A stretch of DNA of 64,000 bases from Chondrocystis sp. NIES-4102. Lineage in GTDB: Bacteria > Cyanobacteriota > Cyanobacteriia > Cyanobacteriales > Xenococcaceae. The stretch covers positions 4,340,001-4,404,000 of the forward strand of contig AP018281.1 of assembly GCA_002368355.1 (NCBI GenBank), in the 5' to 3' direction. Position 1 is the stretch's first letter, and each line of letters starts with the position of its first letter. Shown here piece by piece: positions 27,789-36,844 of the stretch. The position numbers and the translations under genes are program-made. The notes beneath the pieces were generated by a model. That model searched no databases. It saw only the letters and a program-made list of their open reading frames with translations, and was not told the origin of the DNA.

Positions 27789-29624
27789 ATGACGATCGCT
27801 GCCCCCAACCCCGATAAAATTAGAAAAAATCAAGATAATGATTGGCGGTTATTTCTCAAATTAATCCCCTATGCACGTCAAAGTAAAGGCACTTTGATTA
27901 TCTGTCTAATTTTACTAGTCCCTTTAGCAGTAGCTAATTCAGTCCAGCCATTAATTATCGGTCAAGCTATATCCCTACTTAAATCAGAACCTACTTGGAG
28001 CTTTTTGGATGGGGTATCTGTCGGTCAAGGTATTAATCTGTTAACAGGGCTACTACTCTTTACAGTGTTAATTAGATTGGCTTTTGCTTCAGTACAAGGA
28101 TATTTAGTACAAAAAGTAGGTCAAGAAATTACCGCCGAAGTTAGACAGGATTTATTTAACCATGTAACCTCCTTAGCTGCTAGTTTTTTTGATCGCACTC
28201 CTGTAGGTAAATTGATTACTCGAATTTCCAGTGATGTTGAAGCTTTGGGTAATGTTTTCGCCAGTGGTGCAATTGGAGTAGTTAGTGATTTTATTTCCAT
28301 TGTGGCAATTATCGTTACTATCTACCTAATTAACTGGAAATTAGCCTCGATCTTAGTCTTTCTCCTGATTCCTGTTACTGCCTTAATTATTTATTTTCAA
28401 CAACAGTATCGTAAGGCAAACTATAAAGCCAGGGAAGAACTATCTAAACTCAATTCCATGCTGCAAGAGAACATTACAGGTATTAATATCGTGCAGCTTT
28501 TTCGACGTGAACAGTATAACGGCGAGATGTATCGCTCAGTTAACGCACGTTATAGATTGCAAGTAGATAAAACCATTTTCCATGATTCTGCTGTTTCAGC
28601 AACTTTAGAATGGATTGCTCTTGTGGCGATCGCTGCAGTCCTTTGGGCAGGTGGTATATTTGTATTGCAAGATACTATGACCTACGGAGCTTTATCTGCA
28701 TTTATTTTATATGCCCAACGTTTATTTAACCCTTTGCGCCAGTTTGCGGATAAATTTACCATGTTTCAGTCTGGATTTACAGCAATTGAGCGAATTACAG
28801 AGTTATTAAACGAACCCATCGAAATCAAAGATAAACTAATTTCGATCGCCGAGGGACACCGTAGCTTAATAGCTAGTACTGAAAATGGCAGCCAGACAGG
28901 AGAAATCCGCTTTGAGAATGTCTGGTTTGGATATAAACCCAATGAATATGTGATCAAAAATCTCGACTTTACTATCAAACCTGGGGAAAAAGTCGCGCTG
29001 GTTGGGCCGACGGGTGCAGGTAAAAGTTCTATTATTCGTTTATTGTGCCGTCTTTATGAACCTAGTAAGGGCAGAATTTTAGTCGATGGGATAGATATTA
29101 AGGAAATTCCTCAAACAGATTTACGCCGTTATATTGGGGTAATTTTACAAGAAAGCTTTCTATTTGCTGGGGATGTGAAACGTAATATCACCTTGGGCGA
29201 TAATTATTCCGATGAGGAAGTTAAACAAGCAGCCAAATTAGTTAATATTGATCGCTTTATTGAAGATTTACCCGATGGTTATGATACCGTCTTAAGAGAG
29301 CGAGGCACAAACCTTTCAGGCGGACAAAAACAACTTTTAGCTTTTGCACGGGTAGCTATTCGTAATCCTCATGTTTTGGTTTTAGATGAAGCTACTTCTA
29401 GTTTAGATGTTGCTACCGAGGCTTTAATTCAAGAATCATTGGATCAGCTATTAATAAATCGTTCAGCTATTATTATTGCCCATCGTCTTTCTACCATCCG
29501 CAATGTGGATAAAATTCTAGTACTCAAGCGAGGCGAATTAATAGAATTTGGTAGTCACGATCAATTATTAGCCCAAGAAGGTTTATATGCCAGTCTTTAT
29601 AAGTTGCAGATGCTTGGGAATTAG
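27789..29624 (+). CDS. ABC exporter, fused permease and ATPase (MsbA/MdlB-like)
   Basis: A half-transporter of 611 residues, the usual length of type IV ABC exporters, predicted to work as a homo- or heterodimer in the membrane. The N-terminal ~330 residues hold about six membrane segments. The nucleotide-binding domain carries Walker A GPTGAGKSS (406-414), signature LSGGQKQ (509-515), Walker B VLVLDEA (529-535) and switch His565 in AHRLST. Substrate cannot be told from sequence: lipid, peptide or drug export are all possible. ATG start at 27789. The SulP gene follows after 90 bp that include a heptamer repeat. Confidence 0.93.
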   Translation: MTIAAPNPDKIRKNQDNDWRLFLKLIPYARQSKGTLIICLILLVPLAVANSVQPLIIGQAISLLKSEPTWSFLDGVSVGQGINLLTGLLLFTVLIRLAFASVQGYLVQKVGQEITAEVRQDLFNHVTSLAASFFDRTPVGKLITRISSDVEALGNVFASGAIGVVSDFISIVAIIVTIYLINWKLASILVFLLIPVTALIIYFQQQYRKANYKAREELSKLNSMLQENITGINIVQLFRREQYNGEMYRSVNARYRLQVDKTIFHDSAVSATLEWIALVAIAAVLWAGGIFVLQDTMTYGALSAFILYAQRLFNPLRQFADKFTMFQSGFTAIERITELLNEPIEIKDKLISIAEGHRSLIASTENGSQTGEIRFENVWFGYKPNEYVIKNLDFTIKPGEKVALVGPTGAGKSSIIRLLCRLYEPSKGRILVDGIDIKEIPQTDLRRYIGVILQESFLFAGDVKRNITLGDNYSDEEVKQAAKLVNIDRFIEDLPDGYDTVLRERGTNLSGGQKQLLAFARVAIRNPHVLVLDEATSSLDVATEALIQESLDQLLINRSAIIIAHRLSTIRNVDKILVLKRGELIEFGSHDQLLAQEGLYASLYKLQMLGN

Positions 29625-29675
29625 GAGTTAGGTAGTAGGTAGGAGTCAGGAGTCAGGAGTAGTTAAAAAATGTCC
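29623..29675. repeat. Heptamer (STRR-like) repeat tract with conserved flank
   Basis: Degenerate TAGGTAG/AGGAGTC heptamers are followed by AGTAGTTAAAAAATGTCC at 29658-29675. The same 18-nt flank occurs at 32570-32587 after another heptamer tract. It lies between the ABC exporter and the SulP gene. Confidence 0.8.
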
Positions 29676-29714
29676 CTTAATTGTCGAGTATTTATATAAT
29701 TGCCAAGATAGCCG

Positions 29715-31406
29715 ATGACTAAAGTCAAAATTCCTTTTCAATTTTCCACCCCAGGTATAAAACAACTGCTAGCCTATCGTCGCGAATGGTTAAAGGGGGA
29801 TATCTTAGCAGGTTTGACGGTAGCAGCCTATTTAATACCTCAATGTATGGCGTATGGGGAATTGGCAGGAGTTGAACCTGTGGCGGGTTTATGGGCAATT
29901 TTACCCCCAATGATTATCTATACTATCTTTGGATCTTCGCCTCAGCTTTCAGTTGGGCCCGAATCGAGTACTGCGGTGATGACAGCCGTAGCACTTGCAC
30001 CTTTAGCAGCTAATAGGACTGATAGCTATGTAGAATTGGCTTCCTTATTGGCTTTATTTATTGGTCTGGTTTGCATCGTCGGTTATATTGCTCGCTTGGG
30101 CTTTTTATCGGACTTATTATCTAAGCCTATTTTAATCGGTTATCTGGCAGGGATTGCCCTAATTATGATCGGTGGACAACTGGGTAAATTAGGCAAAATA
30201 GAAATTACTGCTAATAATTTTTTTGCTCAAGTAGGGGAATTTATTAGTAAGTTGTCTTTGGCACATATACCGACGCTGATCTTAGGTATATCAGTTTTAG
30301 GGTTTTTATTTATCTTTCAACGACGTTTTCCTACTGCACCCACTCCTTTAATTGCTGTGCTACTTTCAACAGCAGCCGTGGCTATTTTAAATTTAAGCGA
30401 TCGCGGTGTGGCGGTAGTGGGAGAAATTCCTGCGGGGTTACCTAGTCTAGCTATTCCTCAAGTATCTTTAGCAGATTTTCGTTTATTACTCGCTTCGGCG
30501 GTGGGAATTGCTGTTGTCGGCTATTCTGATAATGTTTTGACTGCTAGGGCTTTTGCTAATCGTAATAATTATAAGATTGATGCTAATCAAGAATTGTTGG
30601 CTTTGGGTATGGCTAATTTGGGTAATGGGTTAATGCAGGGGTTTCCTATTAGTAGCAGTGGTAGTCGTACAGTCATCGGTGATTCTTTGGGTAGTAAAAG
30701 TCAATTGTTTTCCCTGGTGGCGATGTTTACAGTAATCTTGGTTTTATTGTTTTTACGTCCTATACTCGCATTATTTCCCAAGGCTGCTTTAGGGGCGATC
30801 GTGATCTATGCTGCAACTAAATTAATCGAAGTGTCGGAATTTATCAGACTATATCGCTTTCGATCTACTGAATTTTTACTCGCAATACTAACTACCATCG
30901 CTGTCTTGATGACGGATATTTTAGTAGGGGTGGGTATTGCTATTGGTCTTTCGGTAATTGAATTATTTTCTCGGGTGGCGCGTCCCCACGATGCTGTATT
31001 AGGCGAAGTCCCAGGCTTGGATGGGCTACATGATATTGATGACTGGCAAGGGGCAAAAACTATTCCAGGTTTGGTACTATATCGTTATGATGCTCCCTTA
31101 TGCTTTGCTAATGCGGAAAATTTTAAACGGCGATCGCTTTATGCCATTTCCTCCCAAGTAGACCCTGTAGAATGGTTTATTCTTAATATGGAAGCTAGTG
31201 TAGAAATTGATATTACTGCCATTGATATGTTATTGGAATTGCAAGCTGAATTGGAAGCCCAAAATATTATCTTTGGTATGGCACGAGTAAAACAGGATTT
31301 ATATCTGGAGTTAGATCGCTCTGAGTTTCTCAAAAGTATTTCCGCCGAACATATTTATCCAACTTTACATACAGCGATCGCAGCTTTTAAGGGTCGTCAT
31401 GATTAA
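29715..31406 (+). CDS. SulP-family anion permease with STAS domain
   Basis: 563-residue inner-membrane protein of the SLC26/SulP family. The family signature is near the N-terminus (GDILAGLTVAAYLIPQCMAYGELAGVEP is the transmembrane 1-2 region, in part). About 10-14 membrane segments are visible to residue ~425. A cytoplasmic STAS-like domain follows (about 450-560; VDPVEWFILNMEASVEIDITAID). It is probably a sulfate, bicarbonate or dicarboxylate transporter. The N-terminus and core differ clearly from the BicA bicarbonate transporter, so I do not assign that name. It converges with arsS, 14 bp apart. Confidence 0.92.
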   Translation: MTKVKIPFQFSTPGIKQLLAYRREWLKGDILAGLTVAAYLIPQCMAYGELAGVEPVAGLWAILPPMIIYTIFGSSPQLSVGPESSTAVMTAVALAPLAANRTDSYVELASLLALFIGLVCIVGYIARLGFLSDLLSKPILIGYLAGIALIMIGGQLGKLGKIEITANNFFAQVGEFISKLSLAHIPTLILGISVLGFLFIFQRRFPTAPTPLIAVLLSTAAVAILNLSDRGVAVVGEIPAGLPSLAIPQVSLADFRLLLASAVGIAVVGYSDNVLTARAFANRNNYKIDANQELLALGMANLGNGLMQGFPISSSGSRTVIGDSLGSKSQLFSLVAMFTVILVLLFLRPILALFPKAALGAIVIYAATKLIEVSEFIRLYRFRSTEFLLAILTTIAVLMTDILVGVGIAIGLSVIELFSRVARPHDAVLGEVPGLDGLHDIDDWQGAKTIPGLVLYRYDAPLCFANAENFKRRSLYAISSQVDPVEWFILNMEASVEIDITAIDMLLELQAELEAQNIIFGMARVKQDLYLELDRSEFLKSISAEHIYPTLHTAIAAFKGRHD

Positions 31407-31420
31407 TCTTATAGGATCAC

Positions 31421-32422
31421 TTATTCAACCAAAGCCCCACCACAACTAGATCCTGTCCCTGCTGTACATCCATAGCAGTAGTTAGCGGTTTTTATTTTGT
31501 CAATTATGTCTAAATTATTTAGTTCTAAAAGTTTAGCAACAGTTAATGGTTCTTTTTCTGGGGTGGTAGCCTTATTATTTGCCATTTGATTGAAATCGCA
31601 ATCATAAACGTTACCTAAATAATCAATTGATAGTTCATTGCGACACATCACATGATTTAGTGTTTGAGGATTATAATTGGCTGCTAAAAATTCTGTATAC
31701 TCTTTATCAATTCCTCGGCGTTGTAAAAATTGTAATGTACGACCGATGGGAATATTAGTAATAGTAAATAGGTTATTGAATTTTATTTCAAAGTTATCTT
31801 TTAGGTATTCTTTATAGGCTGCTTCTAGTTGCTGCTGATTAGGTGTTAAGGAAAAATTATTATTGGTCGGTAAGGTAGGATTATATACTAAGTCTAAGAT
31901 TAATTTAGGGTCTTGTCCGTATCCTAATTGATTTAATTTTTGAATTGCTAAGATAGAATTATTATATACTCCTGCACCTCTTTGTTTATCTACATTCGAT
32001 TCTAAATAACAGGGTAAAGAAGCAACAACTCTTAGTTGATTTTGAGCAAAATATTCAGGTAAATCTTGATATCCCTCCTCAAAAAATATAGTTAAATTGG
32101 AGCGAACAATAACCTCTTTTCCTTGTGCTTTAGCTGCTTCTACTAAAGGACGAAAACCATAATTCATTTCTGGCGCGCCACCTGTTAAATCGACAGTTTC
32201 TATTTGAGGAAAACGCTGAATAATTTCTATTAGTTGCCTTAAAACTTCTGGTGATAATTCTTCTGTACGAATGGGACTAGCTTCTACATGACAATGTGTG
32301 CAGGCAAGGTTACATTTACGACCTAGATTAATTTGTAAGACGGTAATTTTGTTTTTAGTTAAAGAGTTATTGGTTTTTTTAGTAAAAGATACAACAGCAG
32401 AATTTTTAGTAGAAATACTCAT
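31421..32422 (-). CDS. arsS: Arsenosugar biosynthesis-type radical SAM protein ArsS
   Basis: Radical SAM enzyme of 333 residues. CxxxCxxC at Cys37, Cys41 and Cys44 (GRKCNLACTHCHVEASP) would bind the 4Fe-4S cluster; DLTGGAPEMN is the GGE-like motif. The C-terminal DUF3641-type region has CRNELSIDYLGNVYDCDFNQM and ends with Cys316, Cys319 and Cys327 (CYGCTAGTGSSCGGALVE), probable auxiliary cluster ligands. In ArsS it attaches an adenosyl-derived group to methylated arsenic. Some relatives carry selenocysteine; here all such positions are Cys. No arsM methyltransferase is adjacent, so the arsenic role rests on family resemblance. Confidence 0.85.
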   Translation of the reverse strand: MSISTKNSAVVSFTKKTNNSLTKNKITVLQINLGRKCNLACTHCHVEASPIRTEELSPEVLRQLIEIIQRFPQIETVDLTGGAPEMNYGFRPLVEAAKAQGKEVIVRSNLTIFFEEGYQDLPEYFAQNQLRVVASLPCYLESNVDKQRGAGVYNNSILAIQKLNQLGYGQDPKLILDLVYNPTLPTNNNFSLTPNQQQLEAAYKEYLKDNFEIKFNNLFTITNIPIGRTLQFLQRRGIDKEYTEFLAANYNPQTLNHVMCRNELSIDYLGNVYDCDFNQMANNKATTPEKEPLTVAKLLELNNLDIIDKIKTANYCYGCTAGTGSSCGGALVE

Positions 32423-32744
32423 AGATAATTATAAATTTACTTTTAATCAGTATATGGTTATATTTAATTTAAGCTTAAGGGAAAACAAAAGGGCAATTAT
32501 AGCCGTACAAAATTAGATTAGGACAATTAGGGTGATTTGAGCGTGGTTATTAGGTAGTAGGTAGTAGGTAGTAGTTAAAAAATGTCCTAACTTGATCTAG
32601 TATTGCTTTACATTATATTATTAATTATTTATTTTATTAAATACTGTATTGTTATATTTACTTTAATATAAAAGGTCAATAAAAGAGCTAATTTATAATG
32701 AATTATTAAATATTAAAATAGAGCAATACTAAATAATAAATAAA
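32423..32744. other. Intergenic region between divergent arsS and photolyase genes
   Basis: 322 bp between divergent genes. It holds composite repeat copy B (32498-32575), its heptamer tract and the shared 18-nt flank. The part at 32590-32744 is very AT-rich and should include the photolyase promoter. No RNA gene seen. Confidence 0.45.
32498..32587 (-). repeat. Composite dispersed repeat, copy B, with TAGGTAG heptamers
   Basis: Read on the minus strand: three TACTACC-type heptamers, a short spacer, AATCACCCTAATTGTCC, then CTAATTTTGTACGGCTATA. On the plus strand the heptamer tract is followed by AGTAGTTAAAAAATGTCC at 32570-32587, which also follows the heptamers at 29623. Confidence 0.7.
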
Positions 32745-34259
32745 ATGACTATTGGTATCTGGATTTTAGGCGATCGCCTGACAACAAAACAGTTAAGTTT
32801 AGATAATCATCAAGATCATAAACAGCAAGTACAAGTTATTTTAATTGAGTCTGGTAATTATGCTCGACGTAGACCTTATCATCAGCAAAAATTAGTTTTA
32901 GTTTGGTCAGCAATGCGCCATTTTGCAGCACAATTAAAGGCGGATGGTTGGCAAGTCAGTTATAGGGTTGCGGAGGATTTTGCTACCCCTTTGCAAGCTT
33001 GGATCGAAGAATATCAAATTAGCGAATTACAAATAACAACCCCCTGCGATCGCCCTTTCCAAAAACTAATTACCAGTTTAGATCTTAATTGCCGTTTAAC
33101 CTTTGTCCCCGACAACCATTTCCTATGGACATCTGAGGAATTCCTTACCTGGACAAAAACCCGTAAAAGATTATTGATGGAAGATTTTTATCGTGCAGGT
33201 AGAAAGCGGTTTAATATTCTGATGGCTGGTAATAAGCCTATTGGTAATCAATGGAATTATGATATCGAAAATCGCCAAACACCAACAAGAGATCTTAAAA
33301 CCCCTGCTGCCTTAACTTTTGAACCTGATACTATGACGCAAGAAGTTATAGCCTGGGTAAAACAAGAAAAATTTTCAGATTACGGCAGGTTAGAAGGTTT
33401 TAATTGGGCAGTGACCCGACAACAGGCACAGGAAGTACTAGCCTACTTTATAGAAACTAGTTTACCTCTTTTTGGCACATATCAAGACGCGATGTTGACG
33501 GGGGAATATACCCTGTGGCATAGCCTAATTTCTCCTTATTTAAATTTGGGGTTGCTTGAGCCGATGGAAGTGATTGACGCGGTAGAAACTGCCTATTATC
33601 AGCAGGAATTACCCATAAACAGTGTTGAGGGTTTTATCCGTCAAGTGATGGGATGGCGCGAATATATGCACGCAATTTATCAATCTCAACCAGAAAATTA
33701 TAGTCAGTATAACTGGTTTAACCATCAGCAACCCCTACCAGAATTTTTTTGGGATGCTAAAGCTGCCAAAATGAACTGTCTACGTCAAACCCTGACACAG
33801 GTAGAGGAAACAGCCTATGGACATCATATACAACGGTTAATGATCTTAAGTAACTTTGCCCTAATTGCTGGCATTTCTCCCCAGGAGATTGAAAACTGGT
33901 TTCATAGTGCTTTTATTGATGCCCATGACTGGGTAATGCAGACAAATGTAATTGGGATGGGACAATTTGCTGACGGGGGTATTTTAGCCTCTAAACCCTA
34001 TGCTGCTTCTGCTAATTATATTAACAAGATGAGTGATTATTGTCGTAACTGTCAATACAACAAAAGCGATCGCACAGGAGATAAAGCTTGTCCGTTTAAT
34101 TTCTTTTATTGGAACTTTTTAGAACGTCACCGCGATCGCCTACAATCTTTAGGCAGAATTAATTTAGTTTTAGGGCATCTCAAACGTATTGACAGTAGCG
34201 AATTAGAGCAAATCAATTCCTTAGCTACTCAATGGTGGGAAGATCAATTAGTAGTATAA
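32745..34259 (+). CDS. FeS-BCP cryptochrome/photolyase, (6-4) photolyase-like
   Basis: 504-residue flavoprotein of the bacterial cryptochrome/photolyase family with an iron-sulfur cluster, which repairs UV (6-4) photoproducts using light. Four cysteines (Cys345, 433, 436, 449; CRNCQYNKSDRTGDKAC) have the same spacing (88, 3, 13) as the cluster ligands of Agrobacterium PhrB (350, 438, 441, 454). The N-terminal ~140 residues form the antenna-binding Rossmann-like domain. The helical FAD region includes GWREYMHAIY and ASANYINKMSDYC. ATG start at 32745; AT-rich upstream. Repair versus signalling cannot be separated by sequence alone. Confidence 0.93.
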   Translation: MTIGIWILGDRLTTKQLSLDNHQDHKQQVQVILIESGNYARRRPYHQQKLVLVWSAMRHFAAQLKADGWQVSYRVAEDFATPLQAWIEEYQISELQITTPCDRPFQKLITSLDLNCRLTFVPDNHFLWTSEEFLTWTKTRKRLLMEDFYRAGRKRFNILMAGNKPIGNQWNYDIENRQTPTRDLKTPAALTFEPDTMTQEVIAWVKQEKFSDYGRLEGFNWAVTRQQAQEVLAYFIETSLPLFGTYQDAMLTGEYTLWHSLISPYLNLGLLEPMEVIDAVETAYYQQELPINSVEGFIRQVMGWREYMHAIYQSQPENYSQYNWFNHQQPLPEFFWDAKAAKMNCLRQTLTQVEETAYGHHIQRLMILSNFALIAGISPQEIENWFHSAFIDAHDWVMQTNVIGMGQFADGGILASKPYAASANYINKMSDYCRNCQYNKSDRTGDKACPFNFFYWNFLERHRDRLQSLGRINLVLGHLKRIDSSELEQINSLATQWWEDQLVV

Positions 34260-34802
34260 ACATACTATTTTATCCCAACCCAGGAAAAATTATTAATTCT
34301 TATTTTTAGCAACTAATTAACCCCACAAATTCCCCATAGTTTCCACAAGCCTTTAAATAGTTTTCCACATTTTACCCAGGTTTTTCCACAGGCACAAACG
34401 TAGTAATCAAGTCTTGAGTCTTGCATCGGGGATTTTAAATCTTTACCAAAAGTTAATCGTCTATTAAGCGTAAAGTGTAAATGTTTGTAACAAAAAAGGG
34501 CTGCGAACTATTATTCCTTCGTAGTCATGCAGATTTTTTAACAGTCGTCTTAATATTGTGTAACATTGACAAACGACCCCCTTTTTAGACGACAATGAAT
34601 CAGCAAGCACTAAATGAGTCAAATTCACTACGATAGATGAGAACTATATTACAACTGTTAACCAAGATGTAAAACCATTTTGTGTCCTTAACCTTTAAAA
34701 CAAGGTTGATCTACAACAGCAATGGTGATGCCTATTTAAAATAAGCCGTTGTGTCTAGATAAAAACGAAAATAATTATACTAATGGGAGCGTTAAATTAA
34801 CC
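34260..34802. other. Intergenic region with DnaA-box-like cluster
   Basis: 543 bp between the photolyase and the DUF2811 gene. It contains three DnaA-box-like sequences (34339-34390) and a 7-bp inverted repeat GTCGTCT (34544-34550) / AGACGAC (34587-34593). No ORF or RNA gene is evident. The long leader may belong to the DUF2811 gene. Confidence 0.5.
34339..34390 (+). promoter_or_regulatory. Cluster of three DnaA-box-like sites
   Basis: GTTTCCACA (34339-34347), TTTTCCACA (34361-34369) and TTTTCCACA (34382-34390) lie in the same orientation. Spacings are 22 and 21 bp, about two helical turns each. TTTTCCACA is a DnaA-box form reported for cyanobacteria. Replication-origin or DnaA-regulated promoter function is only inferred. 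Confidence 0.55.
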
Positions 34803-35024
34803 ATGAACTCGACTGTAAGCATCCTGGCGGAAATTCCTGAAGAATTACATTTATCCCTCAAAAATTATCTTGAGACTCATCCTCATTGGGATCAAGATCG
34901 GGTATTTGCTGCTGCTCTTTCCTTGTTTTTGTTACAAAATAGCAATGGACAAACTACCGAAGCAGCCCAAAATTATCGTGCCTGTGCCAGAGTATATTTA
35001 GAAACTCTATTTCAATCGAACTAA
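34803..35024 (+). CDS. DUF2811-family small protein
   Basis: 73-residue protein starting at the ATG at 34803 (MNSTVSILAEIPEELHLSLK). An in-frame upstream start at 34749 would add 18 residues that do not look conserved, so I prefer the inner ATG. GGGAG lies 13 nt upstream. The segment AEIPEELH...YLETHPHWDQDRVFAAALSLFLLQN and the C-terminal RVYLETLF match the cyanobacterial DUF2811 family. Small, soluble, mostly helical; function unknown. It lies 70 bp upstream of pth on the same strand. Confidence 0.85.
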   Translation: MNSTVSILAEIPEELHLSLKNYLETHPHWDQDRVFAAALSLFLLQNSNGQTTEAAQNYRACARVYLETLFQSN

Positions 35025-35094
35025 ATATTTATAGGAAGGTGTTAACCTTTAAAATATAAAATTACTAGTCGTAACTGCTGATTTAATAATTCCT

Positions 35095-35718
35095 GTGACT
35101 CCTGATATAACCAAGCTAATCATTCCTGAATTAATTGTCGGTTTAGGTAATCCCGAACCCAAATATGATAAGACCAGACATAACATTGGTTTTGATGCAG
35201 TTGATGAATTAGCCCAAGTTTGGCAAATGCCATTAAAAGAAAATAAGCGTTTTCAGGGTTTATTTGCCGAGGGAGTAGCCCCAGGAGGACAAAAAATTAG
35301 GTTAATCAAACCCCTTACTTATATGAATCGTTCAGGACAATCAGTAAGGGCAGCAGTAGACTGGTATAAACTCCAGCCCCAATCTATATTAGTTATTTAT
35401 GATGATATGGATTTACCTGTGGGCAAACTGCGAATGCGACTATCAGGATCGGCTGGAGGACATAATGGGATGAAGTCAATTATTGCTCATTTAGGTAGTC
35501 AAGATTTTCCGCGCTTAAGAATTGGTATTGGTAAGTCGGATGGTAAAAAAGAAACCATTAGCCATGTATTAGGCAAATTTACACCGACAGAAAATCAAGT
35601 AATTAACGAAATCCTATCAACAGCAGTAAAAGCGATCGAATTTAGTTTTAAACAAGGGCTGGAGAAATCCATGAGTCGCTACAATAGCTTTGCGGTGAAT
35701 ATCGATCAGGTTGATTAA
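35095..35718 (+). CDS. pth: Peptidyl-tRNA hydrolase
   Basis: Cytosolic enzyme of 207 residues that releases tRNA from stalled peptidyl-tRNAs. It begins at a GTG; no nearby ATG precedes the conserved IVGLGNPEPKYDKTRHNIGF (residues ~14-33), which contains the catalytic His. LIKPLTYMNRSGQSV, VIYDDMDLP and GSAGGHNGMKSI complete the family pattern. Its TAA (35716-35718) abuts the stop codon of the convergent pilD with no bases between. Confidence 0.97.
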   Translation: MTPDITKLIIPELIVGLGNPEPKYDKTRHNIGFDAVDELAQVWQMPLKENKRFQGLFAEGVAPGGQKIRLIKPLTYMNRSGQSVRAAVDWYKLQPQSILVIYDDMDLPVGKLRMRLSGSAGGHNGMKSIIAHLGSQDFPRLRIGIGKSDGKKETISHVLGKFTPTENQVINEILSTAVKAIEFSFKQGLEKSMSRYNSFAVNIDQVD

Positions 35719-36543
35719 CTAATACCCAGCTATAAAAAAAGTCTTAACGTAGGTATTAATAATCGCCTCACCAAAAAACAAACTCAAAGCACCACCCAAA
35801 GCCAAAAAGGGCCCGAAAGGAATGGGCTGCTTTCTGCTAATTATACCCAAAGCGATCGCGCCACCACCAATAATTGAACCTACCCCACAGGCGATAAAAC
35901 TAGATACTAAAACATATTTCCAGCCTACCCACGCCCCAATAGTTGCCATTAATTTACCATCAGCATCTCCCATAGCCTGCTGTCCTAACATTATTGAACC
36001 AAGGGCGGCGATCGTTTCAATCAACCATATCCCTAATACCGCCCCACCAATGCCAAATAGGAGTTGATTAGCTATTCCCTCTCCTTTGGCTAATTGCCAC
36101 CCAAAAACAATTTGAAATACTAACCCCACCACTAACCCAGACTTAGTTAATACCGCAGGTAGAGTCATGGTGTCTAAATCAATGAGGGATAAAGCCAAAA
36201 GCCATGATAAAAATAGACAATAACCAATTGTTTGTAAACTGTAGCCATATCGCCAAAAAACCAAAGCAAAAATCAAACCTGTAATAGCTTCGACGATGGG
36301 ATAGCGACTTGAAATTCTTGCTTTACACCAACGACAACGCCCTCGCAACCACAGCCAGCCAAATACTGGGACATTCTCAGTTATCCCTAATTTATGAAGA
36401 CAATGGGGACAACGGGAAGGAGGATAAATTAAAGATAGATTAGCAGGGATACGGTAAACTACGACGTTAAGAAAACTACCAATACAAATACCAAAAGTAA
36501 CAATAACAATAAAAGCGATAATCGCTGTAACCAGCGTTTCCAT
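35719..36543 (-). CDS. pilD: Type IV prepilin peptidase / methyltransferase
   Basis: Bifunctional inner-membrane aspartic protease of family A24 that cleaves and N-methylates type IV prepilins. 274 residues. The N-terminal GSFLNVVVYRIP is followed by a zinc-binding pair of CxxC motifs (Cys45/48, Cys70/73). The catalytic aspartates are Asp122 (SLIDLDTMTLP) and Asp195 (MGDADGKLM). About eight membrane segments are visible. Convergent with pth. No other pilus genes are in the window, though a PilB-N-like protein is encoded at 50362. Confidence 0.95.
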   Translation of the reverse strand: METLVTAIIAFIVIVTFGICIGSFLNVVVYRIPANLSLIYPPSRCPHCLHKLGITENVPVFGWLWLRGRCRWCKARISSRYPIVEAITGLIFALVFWRYGYSLQTIGYCLFLSWLLALSLIDLDTMTLPAVLTKSGLVVGLVFQIVFGWQLAKGEGIANQLLFGIGGAVLGIWLIETIAALGSIMLGQQAMGDADGKLMATIGAWVGWKYVLVSSFIACGVGSIIGGGAIALGIISRKQPIPFGPFLALGGALSLFFGEAIINTYVKTFFIAGY

Positions 36544-36577
36544 AATCTAATTTACAACGTGATTAAGAGTTATACTG

Positions 36578-36844
36578 TCAATAAATTTCTGCCTCAATTT
36601 GTTTCATAGGAATAAAACATTCTCTTGGTAAGAGTATGGGCTTAGGAGAAAATGTTAACTGCCCCCTATGACTATCTCGATTAATTACTACACCCATCGG
36701 TCGGTTGTCGGTTGAGATATTTAGACTGCAATATTTTCTGTAGATATTTCTCGCTGCGTTAATCAAAGTAGGATCGAAAAATACCATACTAGATTCTGAA
36801 GTTTTGCTTAGATTATGGTTGCGTGTAAATGTTGTAGAATTCAC
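36578..36844 (-). CDS. Hypothetical protein (up to 88 aa)
   Basis: Small ORF upstream of pilD on the same strand, 34 bp away. The protein (FFDPTLINAARNIYRKYCSL, RPMGVVINRDSHRGQLTFSP) is basic and has no recognised motif. An internal Met at residue 20 may be the real start, giving 69 residues. Possible co-transcription with pilD is inferred from spacing only. Confidence 0.5.
   Translation of the reverse strand: MNSTTFTRNHNLSKTSESSMVFFDPTLINAARNIYRKYCSLNISTDNRPMGVVINRDSHRGQLTFSPKPILLPRECFIPMKQIEAEIY

Noticed and set aside
29715-31406. BicA bicarbonate transporter
   Set aside because: The family fold fits, but the N-terminus and core differ from BicA; substrate left open.
32298-32516. Plus-strand ORF overlapping the arsS 5' end
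   Set aside because: Opposite the conserved CxxxCxxC region of arsS and partly in AT-rich intergenic sequence.
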